Part shown: piece after piece, positions 26,824 to 35,888 of the stretch
Position numbering within the stretch: the stretch's first letter is position 1
How the letters are laid out: each line of letters begins with the position of its first letter
Source of the DNA: Agrobacterium rosae
Lineage (GTDB): Bacteria > Pseudomonadota > Alphaproteobacteria > Rhizobiales > Rhizobiaceae
NCBI RefSeq assembly: GCF_002915175.1
Contig: NZ_NXEJ01000004.1
Span: 62,001-126,000 of the forward strand
Length of the DNA: 64,000 nucleotides
Direction of reading: 5' to 3'
The notes under the pieces: generated by a model
Database searches by the model: none
The model's input: only the letters and a program-made list of their open reading frames with translations
Told to the model about the DNA's origin: nothing
Position numbers and translations under genes: made by a program

Positions 26824-27587
26824 GTGAATTCACAGCGGACTATGCGGGTGCCTCCGTCGTGCCTTCGCCGAACCATGGCGAGCGGGAAGGGGTCGATGGC
26901 CCAGACATCATCATTCTTCATTATACCGGCATGAACAGTGCCGATGGCGCATTGGCGTGGTTGGCCAATCCTGAAAGCCAGGTCTCCAGCCATTACTTCG
27001 TTTATGAAGACGGCCGCGTCGTGCAGATGGTGCCGGAAAGCCGTCGCGCGTGGCATGCGGGCAAGAGCCTCTGGGATGGTGCTGCCGATATCAACTCTCG
27101 TTCTGTTGGTATCGAGATTGCCAATCAGGGACATCCTGCGGGATTGCCGGAGTTTCCTGAACCCCAGATAAAAGCCGTCATCGAATTGTGTCGCGATTGC
27201 GGCGCGCGCTGGTCTATCGCGCCGGAAAGGGTGCTGGGGCACTCCGATATCGCGCCTATTCGCAAGATCGATCCGGGCGAAAAATTCCCGTGGGACATCC
27301 TGTCGCAGAACGGTGTCGGCCACTGGGTGGCACCTGCGCCCATCGGCGGCGGTCGTTTCTTTCAGCGCGGCGATAGTGGCCAGCCCGTGGAAGCCCTGCA
27401 ATCGATGCTGTCTCTTTACGGGTACGGCATTGAAATAGATGGCGTTTATGGGGAGCAGACCGAGGGTACCGTGGCGGCTTTCCAGCGCCATTTCAGACCT
27501 GCTTTGGTGGATGGCATCGCCGATGTCTCGACCATCGATACGCTGCACCGGCTGATTTTAAGCCTGCCGAAATTTCGCAGCGCTTAA
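26820..27587 (+). CDS. N-acetylmuramoyl-L-alanine amidase (AmpD/AmiD type) with PG-binding domain
   Basis: 255 aa, no signal peptide, so probably cytosolic AmpD-like and acting on imported anhydromuropeptides. Amidase_2 zinc ligands: IILHYTGM (His about 34), RAWHAG, and VLGHSDIAPIRKIDPG with the third ligand/acid block. The C-terminus adds a PG_binding_1 repeat (LQSMLSLYGYGIEIDGVYGEQTEGTVAAFQ). Translationally coupled to the DjlA-like gene. With five other wall enzymes in the first 28 kb it supports an active wall-recycling set. Confidence 0.88.
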   Translation: MSEFTADYAGASVVPSPNHGEREGVDGPDIIILHYTGMNSADGALAWLANPESQVSSHYFVYEDGRVVQMVPESRRAWHAGKSLWDGAADINSRSVGIEIANQGHPAGLPEFPEPQIKAVIELCRDCGARWSIAPERVLGHSDIAPIRKIDPGEKFPWDILSQNGVGHWVAPAPIGGGRFFQRGDSGQPVEALQSMLSLYGYGIEIDGVYGEQTEGTVAAFQRHFRPALVDGIADVSTIDTLHRLILSLPKFRSA

Positions 27588-27832
27588 AGCGATTTCTTAG
27601 AAAAATCGTTCGGTAAAATTGATTTGGCCAAGCGTATTTTCTGCGTCGCCACAGTAATTCCTTATTATGCCCCTCTATAACCCCTCATCAAACCGCGACC
27701 TGTTCCGTTTCGAACAGAGATCGTCAACAATAATGATGAGGACTTTTGCCGGATTGTTTCGATGAACTCTCCCGCTGGCTTCGCTATGCAGTGAAGCCCC
27801 CAAAGTCTTCGTATCGGAGATCCTTTTTACTG

Positions 27833-28369
27833 ATGAGAAGAGTGCTTTTTGCTGTCTCTGCCTGTCTTTCCATGCTCGCGGCACAGAGTGGTATCGTTTT
27901 AGCCAAGGACGACGTGAAGACCCAAACCATTCCGCTGGAAACCTATTTCCGCAAACCCGGCTATCCCATTCCCGAGAAGTCTCTTCCGACAGTTTTGAAG
28001 AATGAATATTCCGACCTGATCGTCAAATATGCCAAGCGTTATGGCGTGCCGACCAATCTGGCGCATGCCATCGTTTCCGTCGAGAGCAAGTTCAATCCGA
28101 AGGCGCGGGGACGTGCTGGCGAAGTCGGGCTGATGCAGATCAAGCCCGCCACCGCACGGATGATGGGCTATCGCGGAACGACCAAGGCGCTCTACGACCC
28201 TGAGACCAACATCCGCTGGGGCATGCAATATCTGGCAATTGCTCACCAGCTTGGTGGCAGCCAGGTGTGCAGCACGATCCTGCGCTACAATGCAGGCCAC
28301 GGGGCCACGCGCATGAACCCGGTTTCGAAGCGTTATTGCGGCAAGGTGCAGGCCCTGTTGCAGAGTTGA
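27833..28369 (+). CDS. Small lytic transglycosylase (SLT domain)
   Basis: 178 aa from the ATG at 27833 (SD GGAG 13 bases upstream), preferred over an ATG at 27746 because it places the signal peptide (VLFAVSACLSMLAAQSGIVLA) at the N-terminus. The SLT domain starts LIVKYAKRYGVPTNLAHAIV, catalytic Glu in SVESKFNPKARG, then EVGLMQIKPATARMMGY and ILRYNAGHG. Periplasmic peptidoglycan lyase. Confidence 0.9.
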   Translation: MRRVLFAVSACLSMLAAQSGIVLAKDDVKTQTIPLETYFRKPGYPIPEKSLPTVLKNEYSDLIVKYAKRYGVPTNLAHAIVSVESKFNPKARGRAGEVGLMQIKPATARMMGYRGTTKALYDPETNIRWGMQYLAIAHQLGGSQVCSTILRYNAGHGATRMNPVSKRYCGKVQALLQS

Positions 28370-28383
28370 TGCATTCCACCACC

Positions 28384-28504
28384 GTCATTGCTGCGCTCGT
28401 CACAGGAATCCAGTAGACGCGCGTCTGCGCGGCGGTAAAAGGGTCTTTTTCAGCCCAAAGACTTGGGCTGACTGGATTCCTGTCACAAGGAACAGGAATG
28501 AGGG
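28384..28504. repeat. Family A palindromic element, copy 3
   Basis: About 120 bp in the same orientation as copy 1; the left arm is degenerate (GTCATTGCTGCGCTCGTCAC) while the right arm keeps GGATTCCTGTCACAAGGAAC. It fills the gap between the small SLT gene and the first FAD oxidoreductase and probably lies in the latter's leader. Confidence 0.85.
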
Positions 28505-28523
28505 GCTTGAGGAGACGCGGTGA

Positions 28524-29711
28524 ATGCCGGATTTCAAATATATCGTCGTCGGTGCGGGCATGATGGGCGCTGCGGCGGCGCGCCATCTTTCCTTCGCCAC
28601 GGATGGTGTGGCGCTGATCGGGCCTGCTGAACCGCTGGATCGCAAGAGCCACAACGGCGTGTTTTCCAGCCATTACGACGAGGCGCGAATCACGCGTGGT
28701 TTCGATGGTGATCCGGTTTGGGCGGAGCTGGCAAAACGCTCCATCGGTCGTTATGCGCAGATCGAAGCGGAAAGCGGCATCCGGTTTTACCATGAGGCGG
28801 GTTGCCTGTTTACCGGCAACGGCAAGGGTTTGGGCGGCGACTATGTGTCGGGTGCCATGGCTGCGCGTGACAGGCTTGGCCTCGAGGTGGAGGTGCTTGG
28901 TTCGGCAAAGCTGGGACAGCGTTTCCCGATGTTCGATCTGCCTGATGATCACGAGGGTTGGTTCGAGCCGCGCAATGCGGGTTACGTCAATCCGCGCGCC
29001 TTGGTGAAGGCGCAGGTCGCGATTGCCGAAGCGCAGGGTGCCAAGCTAGTCCGCGAAACGGCGATGCGCATTCACGACACCGGCTCCGGCGTTGAGGTGG
29101 TGACGGATGGGGGACATCGCTACACGGCGGAGAAGGTCATTGTCGCTGCCGGTGGCTTCACCAATATGGCCGATCTGTTGCCATCGAAAGTGGATATGGC
29201 GGCAACGGGCCGGACCATTGCGTTTTTCGAGTTGGACGAGGAAAAGCAGCGGGTGTTCGCGGCGATGCCTTCGACCATCGTGCTTGCTGAAAATGCCAAC
29301 GACATCGTCTACATTCTGCCGCCGGTGAGATATCCCGATGGCAAGGTTTACCTGAAAATCGGTGGTGAGAGCGAAAAGGGCAGGCTGGAAACCTTGGATG
29401 AGGCAGTGGCCTGGTTTCACTCCGATGGGACGGCAGGCGAGGTCGATTTTCTGGTGAAGCGCGCCGTGGAGTTGATGCCGGAGCTTGCCGGTTGCCCTGT
29501 TACGTCAGGCTCCTGCGTGGCCTCGATCACACGCACTGGCTATCCCTATATTGGATTTACGCAGTCATCGAACATTGCCGTTTTGACGGGCGGAAATTTC
29601 GTCTCGGCCAAGTCTTCGGATGAGATCGGTAGGTTGGGTGCGGTTCTGTTGCTGGATGGGCAGTTGGTGGAAGAGGATTTTGCGGGGCAGGTGGGGCCGG
29701 TGTTTGTTTAG
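28524..29711 (+). CDS. FAD-dependent oxidoreductase (DAO/sarcosine-oxidase-like), first of a tandem pair
   Basis: 395-aa flavoprotein. Dinucleotide-binding motif YIVVGAGMMGAAAARHL at the N-terminus, then the FAD-pyrophosphate/covalent-site region SHYDEARITRGFDGDPVWAELAKRS, as in monomeric sarcosine oxidase/N-methyltryptophan oxidase (where a Cys near the end binds FAD). The C-terminal block is VLTGGNFVSAKSSDEIGRL. SD GAGGAG precedes the ATG. It oxidises an amine or amino acid; substrate unknown. The second paralogue starts 291 bp downstream. Confidence 0.85.
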   Translation: MPDFKYIVVGAGMMGAAAARHLSFATDGVALIGPAEPLDRKSHNGVFSSHYDEARITRGFDGDPVWAELAKRSIGRYAQIEAESGIRFYHEAGCLFTGNGKGLGGDYVSGAMAARDRLGLEVEVLGSAKLGQRFPMFDLPDDHEGWFEPRNAGYVNPRALVKAQVAIAEAQGAKLVRETAMRIHDTGSGVEVVTDGGHRYTAEKVIVAAGGFTNMADLLPSKVDMAATGRTIAFFELDEEKQRVFAAMPSTIVLAENANDIVYILPPVRYPDGKVYLKIGGESEKGRLETLDEAVAWFHSDGTAGEVDFLVKRAVELMPELAGCPVTSGSCVASITRTGYPYIGFTQSSNIAVLTGGNFVSAKSSDEIGRLGAVLLLDGQLVEEDFAGQVGPVFV

Positions 29712-29728
29712 GTGCTGCATTGGATGAT

Positions 29729-29915
29729 GGCGGGTGTGGCTTACCCCCCTCTGGCCTGCCGGCCATCTCCCCCACAGGTGGGGAGATCGACTCGTGGTTA
29801 GCTCTCGGTCATCTCTAATGTCGAGAGTGAAGCGGGGTTCGTTCGCCCAGCCAATCTCCCTCCTTGTGGGGGAGATGTCCGGCAGGACAGAGGGGGGTAA
29901 GCCACACCCACCGCC
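29729..29915. repeat. Family B palindromic element, copy 3
   Basis: About 187 bp lying exactly between the two FAD oxidoreductase paralogues. Arms GGCGGGTGTGGCTTACCCCC and the complement ending AAGCCACACCCACCGCC. Together with short flanks it accounts for the 291-bp gap; I see no gene in it. Confidence 0.9.
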
Positions 29916-30002
29916 ACCCCTATCAGACACAAACCCTCTGGAACCGATTCACCAAACCGCTACAACTCGTTGTAACGGAATCGAAACTCGGTGAGCTCGA
30001 AC

Positions 30003-31196
30003 ATGGCAATTCAGTTTAGATATATCGTGGTCGGTGCGGGCATGATGGGGGCTGCGGCGGCTCGGCATCTTGCGGAAAACTCTGATGGCGTGGCGTTGAT
30101 CGGGCCGCGTGAGCCTGCCGATATCAAGAGCCATACCGGCGTTTTCGCCAGCCATTACGATGCGGCGCGCATTACCCGCACCATTGATAGCAACGCGGAT
30201 TGGGCGCGCCTCGCCAACCGCTCGATTGCCCGGTACGCGGACATAGAGCGCGAGAGCGGCGTCGAGTTTTACGGTGAGGTCGGGTGCCTGATTGTCGGTA
30301 AGAAGCGTGGCACTGGCTTTCCCTACATCGAGAATGTGTGTGCGGCTGCGGAGAAGCTTGGTGTTGAGACAGACATTCTTCATGATGCGGAGCTTGCTGC
30401 GCGGTTCCCCTATTTTACGTTTGAGAGTGGCTGCGAAGGTGTGTTCGAAAAGAACAGTGCCGGATATGTCAATCCGCGCGAACTGGTGCGGGCGCAGATC
30501 ACGGCCGCTGAAAAGCGTGGCGTGACGCGGATCGATGACATCGCCGTCAGCGTGCGGGACGAGGGTGGTGTTGCGACGGTGACAACTGCCTCCGGCGCGG
30601 TTTATACCGCGGAGAAGGTTCTGGTCGCAGCGGGCGGGTTTTCCATTGCCGATGGGCTGTTGCCGCAGGCGCTTGAGATGGAGGTTTATGCGAGGACGGT
30701 CGCGTTTTTCGAAATTCCCGATTACGAGCTGTATCGCTATGCCGGAATGCCGTCGCTGATCTACGAGCCTGAAGATCCGCGAAAACATATCTATCTGTTG
30801 CCGCCGGTGCGCTATCCCGACGGCAGGTTTTATCTGAAGATCGGTGGAGAGCCGGATGATGTTCCTCTGACGACGGATCAGCAGATACGCGAGTGGTTCC
30901 GCTCTGGCGGAAACGCTGAGGTTCGCGATAATCTGTCCGATATCATCGAGACACTGATACCGTCCATCAACCGCGCACGCATTTCCATGGCGGCTTGCGT
31001 GACGTCCTATACGCGCAGCGGTTTTCCGGCCATTGGCTACACGGCCTCGCCGAGCATCGCCGTTTTGACGGGTGGATGCGGTGCCGCTGCTAAAAGCTCT
31101 GATGAAATCGGGCGTTTAGCAGCGGAGCTTCTCGTTGAGGGTCAAATCGTCGACAAAGGCTATGAGACGGATTTCGCGCCGTCCTTTTGCGCCTAA
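30003..31196 (+). CDS. FAD-dependent oxidoreductase, second of the tandem pair
   Basis: 397 aa from the ATG at 30003; an in-frame GTG at 29991 would add four residues. It aligns along its whole length with the preceding gene: YIVVGAGMMGAAAARHL, SHYDAARITRTIDSNADW, AAGGF, ILPPVRYPDG-type LLPPVRYPDG, and the end block VLTGGCGAAAKSSDEIGRLA. The Gly-Cys before AAAKSSDE differs from Asn-Phe in the first copy, so substrate or flavin linkage may differ. A tandem duplication is the simplest origin. Confidence 0.85.
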   Translation: MAIQFRYIVVGAGMMGAAAARHLAENSDGVALIGPREPADIKSHTGVFASHYDAARITRTIDSNADWARLANRSIARYADIERESGVEFYGEVGCLIVGKKRGTGFPYIENVCAAAEKLGVETDILHDAELAARFPYFTFESGCEGVFEKNSAGYVNPRELVRAQITAAEKRGVTRIDDIAVSVRDEGGVATVTTASGAVYTAEKVLVAAGGFSIADGLLPQALEMEVYARTVAFFEIPDYELYRYAGMPSLIYEPEDPRKHIYLLPPVRYPDGRFYLKIGGEPDDVPLTTDQQIREWFRSGGNAEVRDNLSDIIETLIPSINRARISMAACVTSYTRSGFPAIGYTASPSIAVLTGGCGAAAKSSDEIGRLAAELLVEGQIVDKGYETDFAPSFCA

Positions 31197-31251
31197 TCAA
31201 CCAATTGTGGATTTTCCGGTGGCTTTCGTTTCTGAACCCGTCTAAGGAGCC

Positions 31252-31661
31252 CGTGCCAGTTGGCCGGGCAGCCGCGCTTTACCAATGTCGAAAGACGGTA
31301 GGGTGAGGAAAGTCCGGGCTCCACGAAAACACGGTGCCGGATAACGTCCGGCGGGGGCGACCCTAGGGAAAGTGCCGCAGAGAGTAGACCGCCACTTTTA
31401 TAGTGGTAAGGGTGAAAGGGTGGGGTAAGAGCCCACCGCGCCGCTGGTAACAGGGGTGGCATGGTAAACCCCACCGGGAGCAAGACCGAATAGGGATGAC
31501 GTGGGGTGCGCGCAAGCGGACCTACAGCCGGTTTTTGGGCGAGTCATCCGGGTGGGTTGCGAGAGGCGGTGTGCAAATGCCGTCCCAGATGAATGGCTGC
31601 CACGTTCCGGGTCAAACCGGGGCCATACAGAACCCGGCTTACAGGCCAACTGGCAAATTCC
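31252..31661 (+). ncRNA. rnpB: RNase P RNA (type A)
   Basis: The P1 helix is formed by GCCAGTTGGCC (31255-31265) and GGCCAACTGGC (31644-31654). The universally conserved core is present: GAGGAAAGTCCGGGCTCC (from 31302) and ACAGAACCCGGCTTACAG (from 31627), the P4 partners, plus GAGCAAGACCGAATAGGG in the middle. Length about 405 nt, normal for alphaproteobacteria. Ribozyme that removes tRNA 5' leaders. A T-rich stretch after P1 may terminate it. Ends are approximate. Confidence 0.95.
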
Positions 31662-31688
31662 TTTTTAATACAGGCTCTTAGGAGCCGA

Positions 31689-32054
31689 CCTCCCTCATCA
31701 TATATAAGTATTTGTTATTGCTTCTAAATAAGATTTTAGGGGCGATTTTTTATTGTCGTGGCTCAAGCCCTTGAATGAACACGGTAAACCATTCGTTAAA
31801 CTTAACGGGATATGAATACTCGATCCGAGGCTGGTATCCCGCCGGCTTCTCCCATTGACGCCCAAAGTGTCCCATGGTATCCCAAATGCACACCACAAAG
31901 GGTCGTGTTTTTGACCCGCAATCTCTGAAACGGAGAGGCCTGCAAGGGTCCGATGGGCATTACGTCCTACCGGTCAGCGATTTGTCGTGCGTAACGGTGT
32001 TGCCGGTCTGTGCAAGTTTTGGCTCTGCATTTGGCGGCTTTGGCGAGTTTAAGA
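31689..32054. other. Gene-free leader/promoter region of the dcw cluster
   Basis: 366 bp between rnpB and mraZ. It holds a near-CtrA sequence TAAA-N7-TTAA at 31785-31799, the MraZ repeats at 31850-31884, and about 170 bp of 5' leader. An open frame runs from 31874 in the frame of rsmH, but without SD or family similarity, so I call no gene here. Confidence 0.6.
31850..31884 (-). promoter_or_regulatory. MraZ-box array: four (T/G)CCCA units at 10-bp steps
   Basis: TCCCA, GCCCA, TCCCA and TCCCA start at 31850, 31860, 31870 and 31880, each separated by five bases. On the minus strand these are TGGGA/TGGGC repeats with 5-bp spacers, the same geometry as the direct repeats bound by MraZ upstream of the E. 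coli dcw operon. The position, about 170 bp before mraZ, fits autoregulation of the cluster. Confidence 0.75.
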
Positions 32055-32495
32055 ATGGGTCGATTTTTATCGAACGTGACGAACAGAATCGACGCCAAGG
32101 GGCGCGTTTCGGTTCCGTCTCTGTTTCGTTCGGTGCTGACGGAGCGCGGCATTCAGGAGCTTTATTGTCTTCAGGATTTCGCATTTCCGGCCATCAGCGT
32201 GGGCGGTCCGGACTTGCTCGAACGATACGAACGGCAGATCGCATCGATGGATGCGTTCTCGCCGGAGGCGAACGCGATGTCGCTGCTGGTTCACGGCGGC
32301 GGCATTTTCATGAAGCTCGATGCGGAAGGGCGGTTGATGGTGACGGATTTCATGCGGGAATTCACCAACATCACGACCGAGGTAACCTTTGTGGGTCGAG
32401 CGGATCATTTTCAGTTGTGGCAACCGGACGCGTTTTACGAGGCGCAGAAGGCTGCAAGAACGGGGCGCGGTTTTACGGCTGCTCGCCCCGTATAG
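32055..32495 (+). CDS. mraZ: Transcriptional regulator MraZ
   Basis: 146 aa from the ATG at 32055. Two AbrB-like beta folds, each with the DAKGRV/DAEGRL signature: [16 protein letters not shown] near the N-terminus and [17 protein letters not shown] in the middle. First gene of the dcw cluster; ring-shaped MraZ oligomers bind repeats upstream of their own gene. rsmH follows after 14 bp. The SD before the ATG is poor (GGCGAG), and longer frames lack similarity. Confidence 0.93.
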   Translation: MGRFLSNVTNRIDAKGRVSVPSLFRSVLTERGIQELYCLQDFAFPAISVGGPDLLERYERQIASMDAFSPEANAMSLLVHGGGIFMKLDAEGRLMVTDFMREFTNITTEVTFVGRADHFQLWQPDAFYEAQKAARTGRGFTAARPV

Positions 32496-32509
32496 TACGG
32501 GGAAACGGA

Positions 32510-33535
32510 ATGGCGGCGAATTCTGGCGAACAATCTTCTGAAGCCGGTGGCGGACCGGTTCGCCACATTCCGGTTCTTCTCCACGAAGTTCTGAAAGCGC
32601 TGGAGCCAGCGCCGGGAAAAGTCATACTCGACGGCACCTTCGGTGCAGGCGGTTACACCCAGGCCATTCTCGATCAGGGCGCGCATGTCATTGCGCTCGA
32701 CCGTGACCCCAACGCCATCGCCGACGGGCAGGCCATGGTTGCCGCCAATGGCGGTCGTCTGTCGCTCATTCAATCGCAGTTTTCCAATCTTGCAGCGCAT
32801 GCGCCAGCCGAAGGGCTTGATGGCATCGTGCTCGATATCGGCGTTTCCTCCATGCAGATCGATGAGGCCGAGCGCGGCTTCTCGTTCCAACGCAACGGTC
32901 CTCTCGATATGCGCATGTCGTCCTCGGGCGTATCGGCTGCCGATGTCGTCAATCGTTGCAAGGTCGGTGACCTCATTCGCATCTTCGGTTTTCTGGGTGA
33001 GGAAAAACAGTCGGGCCGCATCGCGCGCGCTATCGAAAAGAAGCGTGCCGACGAGCCTTTCCGCACCACGCGTGATCTGGCTGGGCTGATCGAGATCGTC
33101 ACGCCGCGCAAGGCCAAGGACAAAATCCACCCGGCAACGCGCGTGTTTCAGGCGTTGCGCGTGTTCGTCAATGACGAGCTGGGCGAGCTGGCGCAGGCTT
33201 TGTTTGCCGCGGAGCGGGCTTTGAAGCCCGGTGGTCGGCTGGTTGTGGTCACGTTCCATTCGCTGGAAGACCGCATCGTCAAGAAATATTTCGCCGATCG
33301 TTCCGACCGTGCGGCGGGTTCGCGCCATATGCCGATGCTCGCCGCCAAGTCGGCGATTTTCGATGCTTTGGGCAAGCCGATGATTGCCGCCAGCGACGAG
33401 GAGGCGGATATCAATCCGCGTGCCCGTTCTGCCAAGCTGCGCGCCGGTGTCCGCACAACGGCGCCCGCGCGGCCAGCCGATATTTCGATCTTCGAGCTTC
33501 CCGATCTCACAAGCCTCGAAAAGATGGGAGGCTGA
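32510..33535 (+). CDS. rsmH: 16S rRNA (cytosine-1402 N4)-methyltransferase RsmH
   Basis: 341 aa (also called MraW). [14 protein letters not shown] at the start and [14 protein letters not shown] (SAM motif I) are family marks, followed by [18 protein letters not shown] and PLDMRM. The C-terminal [12 protein letters not shown] is the last conserved block. It methylates C1402 in the ribosomal P site. SD GGGGAAACGGA precedes the ATG; the frame is open far upstream, but that part overlaps mraZ and is not coding. ftsL starts one base after the stop. Confidence 0.95.
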   Translation: MAANSGEQSSEAGGGPVRHIPVLLHEVLKALEPAPGKVILDGTFGAGGYTQAILDQGAHVIALDRDPNAIADGQAMVAANGGRLSLIQSQFSNLAAHAPAEGLDGIVLDIGVSSMQIDEAERGFSFQRNGPLDMRMSSSGVSAADVVNRCKVGDLIRIFGFLGEEKQSGRIARAIEKKRADEPFRTTRDLAGLIEIVTPRKAKDKIHPATRVFQALRVFVNDELGELAQALFAAERALKPGGRLVVVTFHSLEDRIVKKYFADRSDRAAGSRHMPMLAAKSAIFDALGKPMIAASDEEADINPRARSAKLRAGVRTTAPARPADISIFELPDLTSLEKMGG

Positions 33536-33536
33536 C

Positions 33537-34091
33537 ATGCTGCGTACTCTCGATTTCATTTTGATGGGTGTGATGGTGTCTGCTGCCGTCGTTACCTACA
33601 CCATCAAGCATCAGGCCGATGTGAAGCTGGAATCCGTCAAGAAGCTGGAAACCGAAATCAAGCTGGAGAAGGACACCATCGACCTTCTGCGGGCCGACTG
33701 GGCGCTGCTGACGCAGCCCAACCGTCTGCACCGTCTGGTCAATGCCTATCAGGGCGATCTGGCCTTGGCACCGACACAGCCGACGCAGCTTTCGCAGCCG
33801 AAGGAATTGCCGATGCTGCGCTCGCAATTGCCGCAGCCACCTGAGCCGCAGGGCATGAGCGTGGAAGATGTGATTGCCGCTGCCATGAATGGTTCCAAGC
33901 CCGGCGCGACGCTGGGCGGCGCAAAACCCAAATCCAAACCTGCCGGACAGATCGTCGCCACTGGCGGCACCCCCGTGCCACAGCCGCGTGCGCGGGCTGC
34001 GCGCCCCGCACAGCCTATGCCGGCTGTGCGTGCAGAGCCGGGCGACGAGGCTGGCGATATGGATGAAACGATAACTGGAGCGGTGGACTGA
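33537..34091 (+). CDS. ftsL: Cell division protein FtsL
   Basis: 184 aa. Single N-terminal membrane segment (LDFILMGVMVSAAVVTYTI), then a coiled coil (KLESVKKLETEIKLEKDTIDLLRADWALL) ending in NRLHRLV, the FtsL signature; the C-terminal half is Pro/Ala/Gln-rich and longer than in E. coli FtsL. With FtsB/FtsQ it forms the complex that activates FtsW-FtsI. The stop overlaps the ftsI start (TGATG). Confidence 0.88.
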   Translation: MLRTLDFILMGVMVSAAVVTYTIKHQADVKLESVKKLETEIKLEKDTIDLLRADWALLTQPNRLHRLVNAYQGDLALAPTQPTQLSQPKELPMLRSQLPQPPEPQGMSVEDVIAAAMNGSKPGATLGGAKPKSKPAGQIVATGGTPVPQPRARAARPAQPMPAVRAEPGDEAGDMDETITGAVD

Positions 34092-35830
34092 TGTCTTTTC
34101 TGTCACGCGTCATGGTTCTGAAAAGCAGGGCTCATTTTTCCGCCAGCACAAGCGGCTTTGCCGACCATGCTGCCTTTGAAGGTGCGCGCAAGCGGCGCGC
34201 CACACAGGCGAAAACCCGCGTTGGTCTGCTGATCGTCGGTTTCATCGCATTTTACGGCGTCGTCGGGGGACGTCTCGTTCAATATGGTATGACCCAGCCG
34301 GAAACCGTTTCCAGCATTGCGCCCGCAGACCGGTTGATGGCATCGCGCCCCGACCTTCTGGACCGCAACGGCGAAGTGCTGGCGACCGATATTCGCACCG
34401 TATCCCTGTTTGCCGAACCGCACCGCATTGTCGATGTCGATGAAGCCATCGAAAAACTGCAGACGGTTCTGCCCGATCTCGATACGCGTGGCACCTACCA
34501 GAAACTGAAATCCGAATCGCGTTTTCAGTGGTTGCGCCGTCAGTTGACGCCGAAGCAGCAGAGCCAGATCTTGGCGCTGGGCATTCCCGGTATCGGATTC
34601 CGTCCTGAAAAGCGCCGTTTCTATCCGGGTGGACATACCGCTGCGCACGTCGTTGGTCATGTGAATATCGACAACCGTGGCGTTGCCGGTATGGAGCGTT
34701 ATCTCGACAGCCAGGGTCTCGCTGACCTGACGGCGCTCGGCATGACATCCGACCAGCCGCTGGAGCCGGTCAAGCTTTCGATCGATCTGCGTGTGCAGGC
34801 CATCGTGCGTGAAGTGGTTGCCGACGCTATCAAGAAGTTTCAGGCGATCGGGGCAGGTGCCGTCGTCATCAATGTTCACACCGGCGAAATTCTCGCCATG
34901 GCATCGCTGCCGGATTATGATCCGAACAACCCGGCCGAAGGTGCCAAAGAGGGCTGGCTGAACCGTATGTCGAACGGCACGTTCGAGATGGGGTCGACCT
35001 TCAAGTCCTTCACAATCGCCATGGGTCTGGATTCCGGCAAGGTGCACATCAACGATACGTTCGATGCACGTGCGCCGATCCGCATCGGCGGCTTCACCAT
35101 TAAGGACTTCCACGGCAAGGGCCGTATCCTGTCCGTGCCTGAAATCTTCCAGTATTCGTCCAATATCGGTACTGCAAAGATTGCCGATACGGTTGGCATC
35201 GAGGGCCATAAGGAGTTTCTGACGCGGCTTGGTCTTCTGACCAAGATGCAGACTGAACTGCCGGAAATCGCCATGCCATCGCAGCCGCGCGTGTGGAAGA
35301 AGATCAACTCGGTGACCATTTCCTTCGGTCACGGCGTGTCCACGACACCTTTGCAGACGGCGATTGCCGGTGCGGCACTGGTGAATGGTGGCAAGCTGAT
35401 TGAGCCGACTTTCCTGCCGCGCACGGTGGCGCAGGCCGATCAGGTTGCCAAGCAGGTCTTGCAGCCGGGGGCCAGCAAGGACATGCGCTTCCTGTTCGAA
35501 TGGAACGGCGTCAATGGCTCTGGCCGTAACGCGCGTGTCGAAGGCTTCAATGTGGGCGGCAAGACCGGCACGGCCGACAAGGTCGTCAATGGTCGCTACG
35601 TTCACGACAAGAACTTCAACGCCTTCCTCTCTGCCTTCCCGATGGACAAGCCGGAATATGTGGTTCTGTCCTTCATCGATGAACCGAAGACGGACAAGGG
35701 CAATGGCGCGGCACTGGCCGGTACATCTGCGGCACCGATGGTGCACGATATCATCGCCCGTTCCGCAGCCATTCTTGGCGTCAAACCCAAGTTCGGCAAG
35801 GACGGTTCGGCCTTGCTGGTGTCTTATTGA
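34091..35830 (+). CDS. ftsI: Division-specific transpeptidase FtsI (PBP3)
   Basis: 579 aa. Cytosolic basic N-terminus, one TM (VGLLIVGFIAFYGVVGGRLV, about 38-57), pedestal domain with RPDLLDRNGEVLA, and the penicillin-binding domain: SxxK in FEMGSTFKSF (Ser302, Lys305), YSSNIG (SxN) and GGKTGTADK (KTG). It cross-links septal peptidoglycan. Immediately precedes murE. Confidence 0.95.
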   Translation: MSFLSRVMVLKSRAHFSASTSGFADHAAFEGARKRRATQAKTRVGLLIVGFIAFYGVVGGRLVQYGMTQPETVSSIAPADRLMASRPDLLDRNGEVLATDIRTVSLFAEPHRIVDVDEAIEKLQTVLPDLDTRGTYQKLKSESRFQWLRRQLTPKQQSQILALGIPGIGFRPEKRRFYPGGHTAAHVVGHVNIDNRGVAGMERYLDSQGLADLTALGMTSDQPLEPVKLSIDLRVQAIVREVVADAIKKFQAIGAGAVVINVHTGEILAMASLPDYDPNNPAEGAKEGWLNRMSNGTFEMGSTFKSFTIAMGLDSGKVHINDTFDARAPIRIGGFTIKDFHGKGRILSVPEIFQYSSNIGTAKIADTVGIEGHKEFLTRLGLLTKMQTELPEIAMPSQPRVWKKINSVTISFGHGVSTTPLQTAIAGAALVNGGKLIEPTFLPRTVAQADQVAKQVLQPGASKDMRFLFEWNGVNGSGRNARVEGFNVGGKTGTADKVVNGRYVHDKNFNAFLSAFPMDKPEYVVLSFIDEPKTDKGNGAALAGTSAAPMVHDIIARSAAILGVKPKFGKDGSALLVSY

Positions 35831-35888
35831 TTGGTACAGCTTATGACGGACCGGCGAATCGCGCCGGGGGGACAAGACGGACATATCG

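Noticed and set aside
31496-31681. 61-codon ORF inside rnpB
   Set aside because: Completely within the conserved RNase P RNA, including its core helices.
31874-32509. Upstream in-frame extension of rsmH covering all of mraZ
   Set aside because: RsmH homology starts only at 32510 with a proper SD; the extension overlaps MraZ in another frame.
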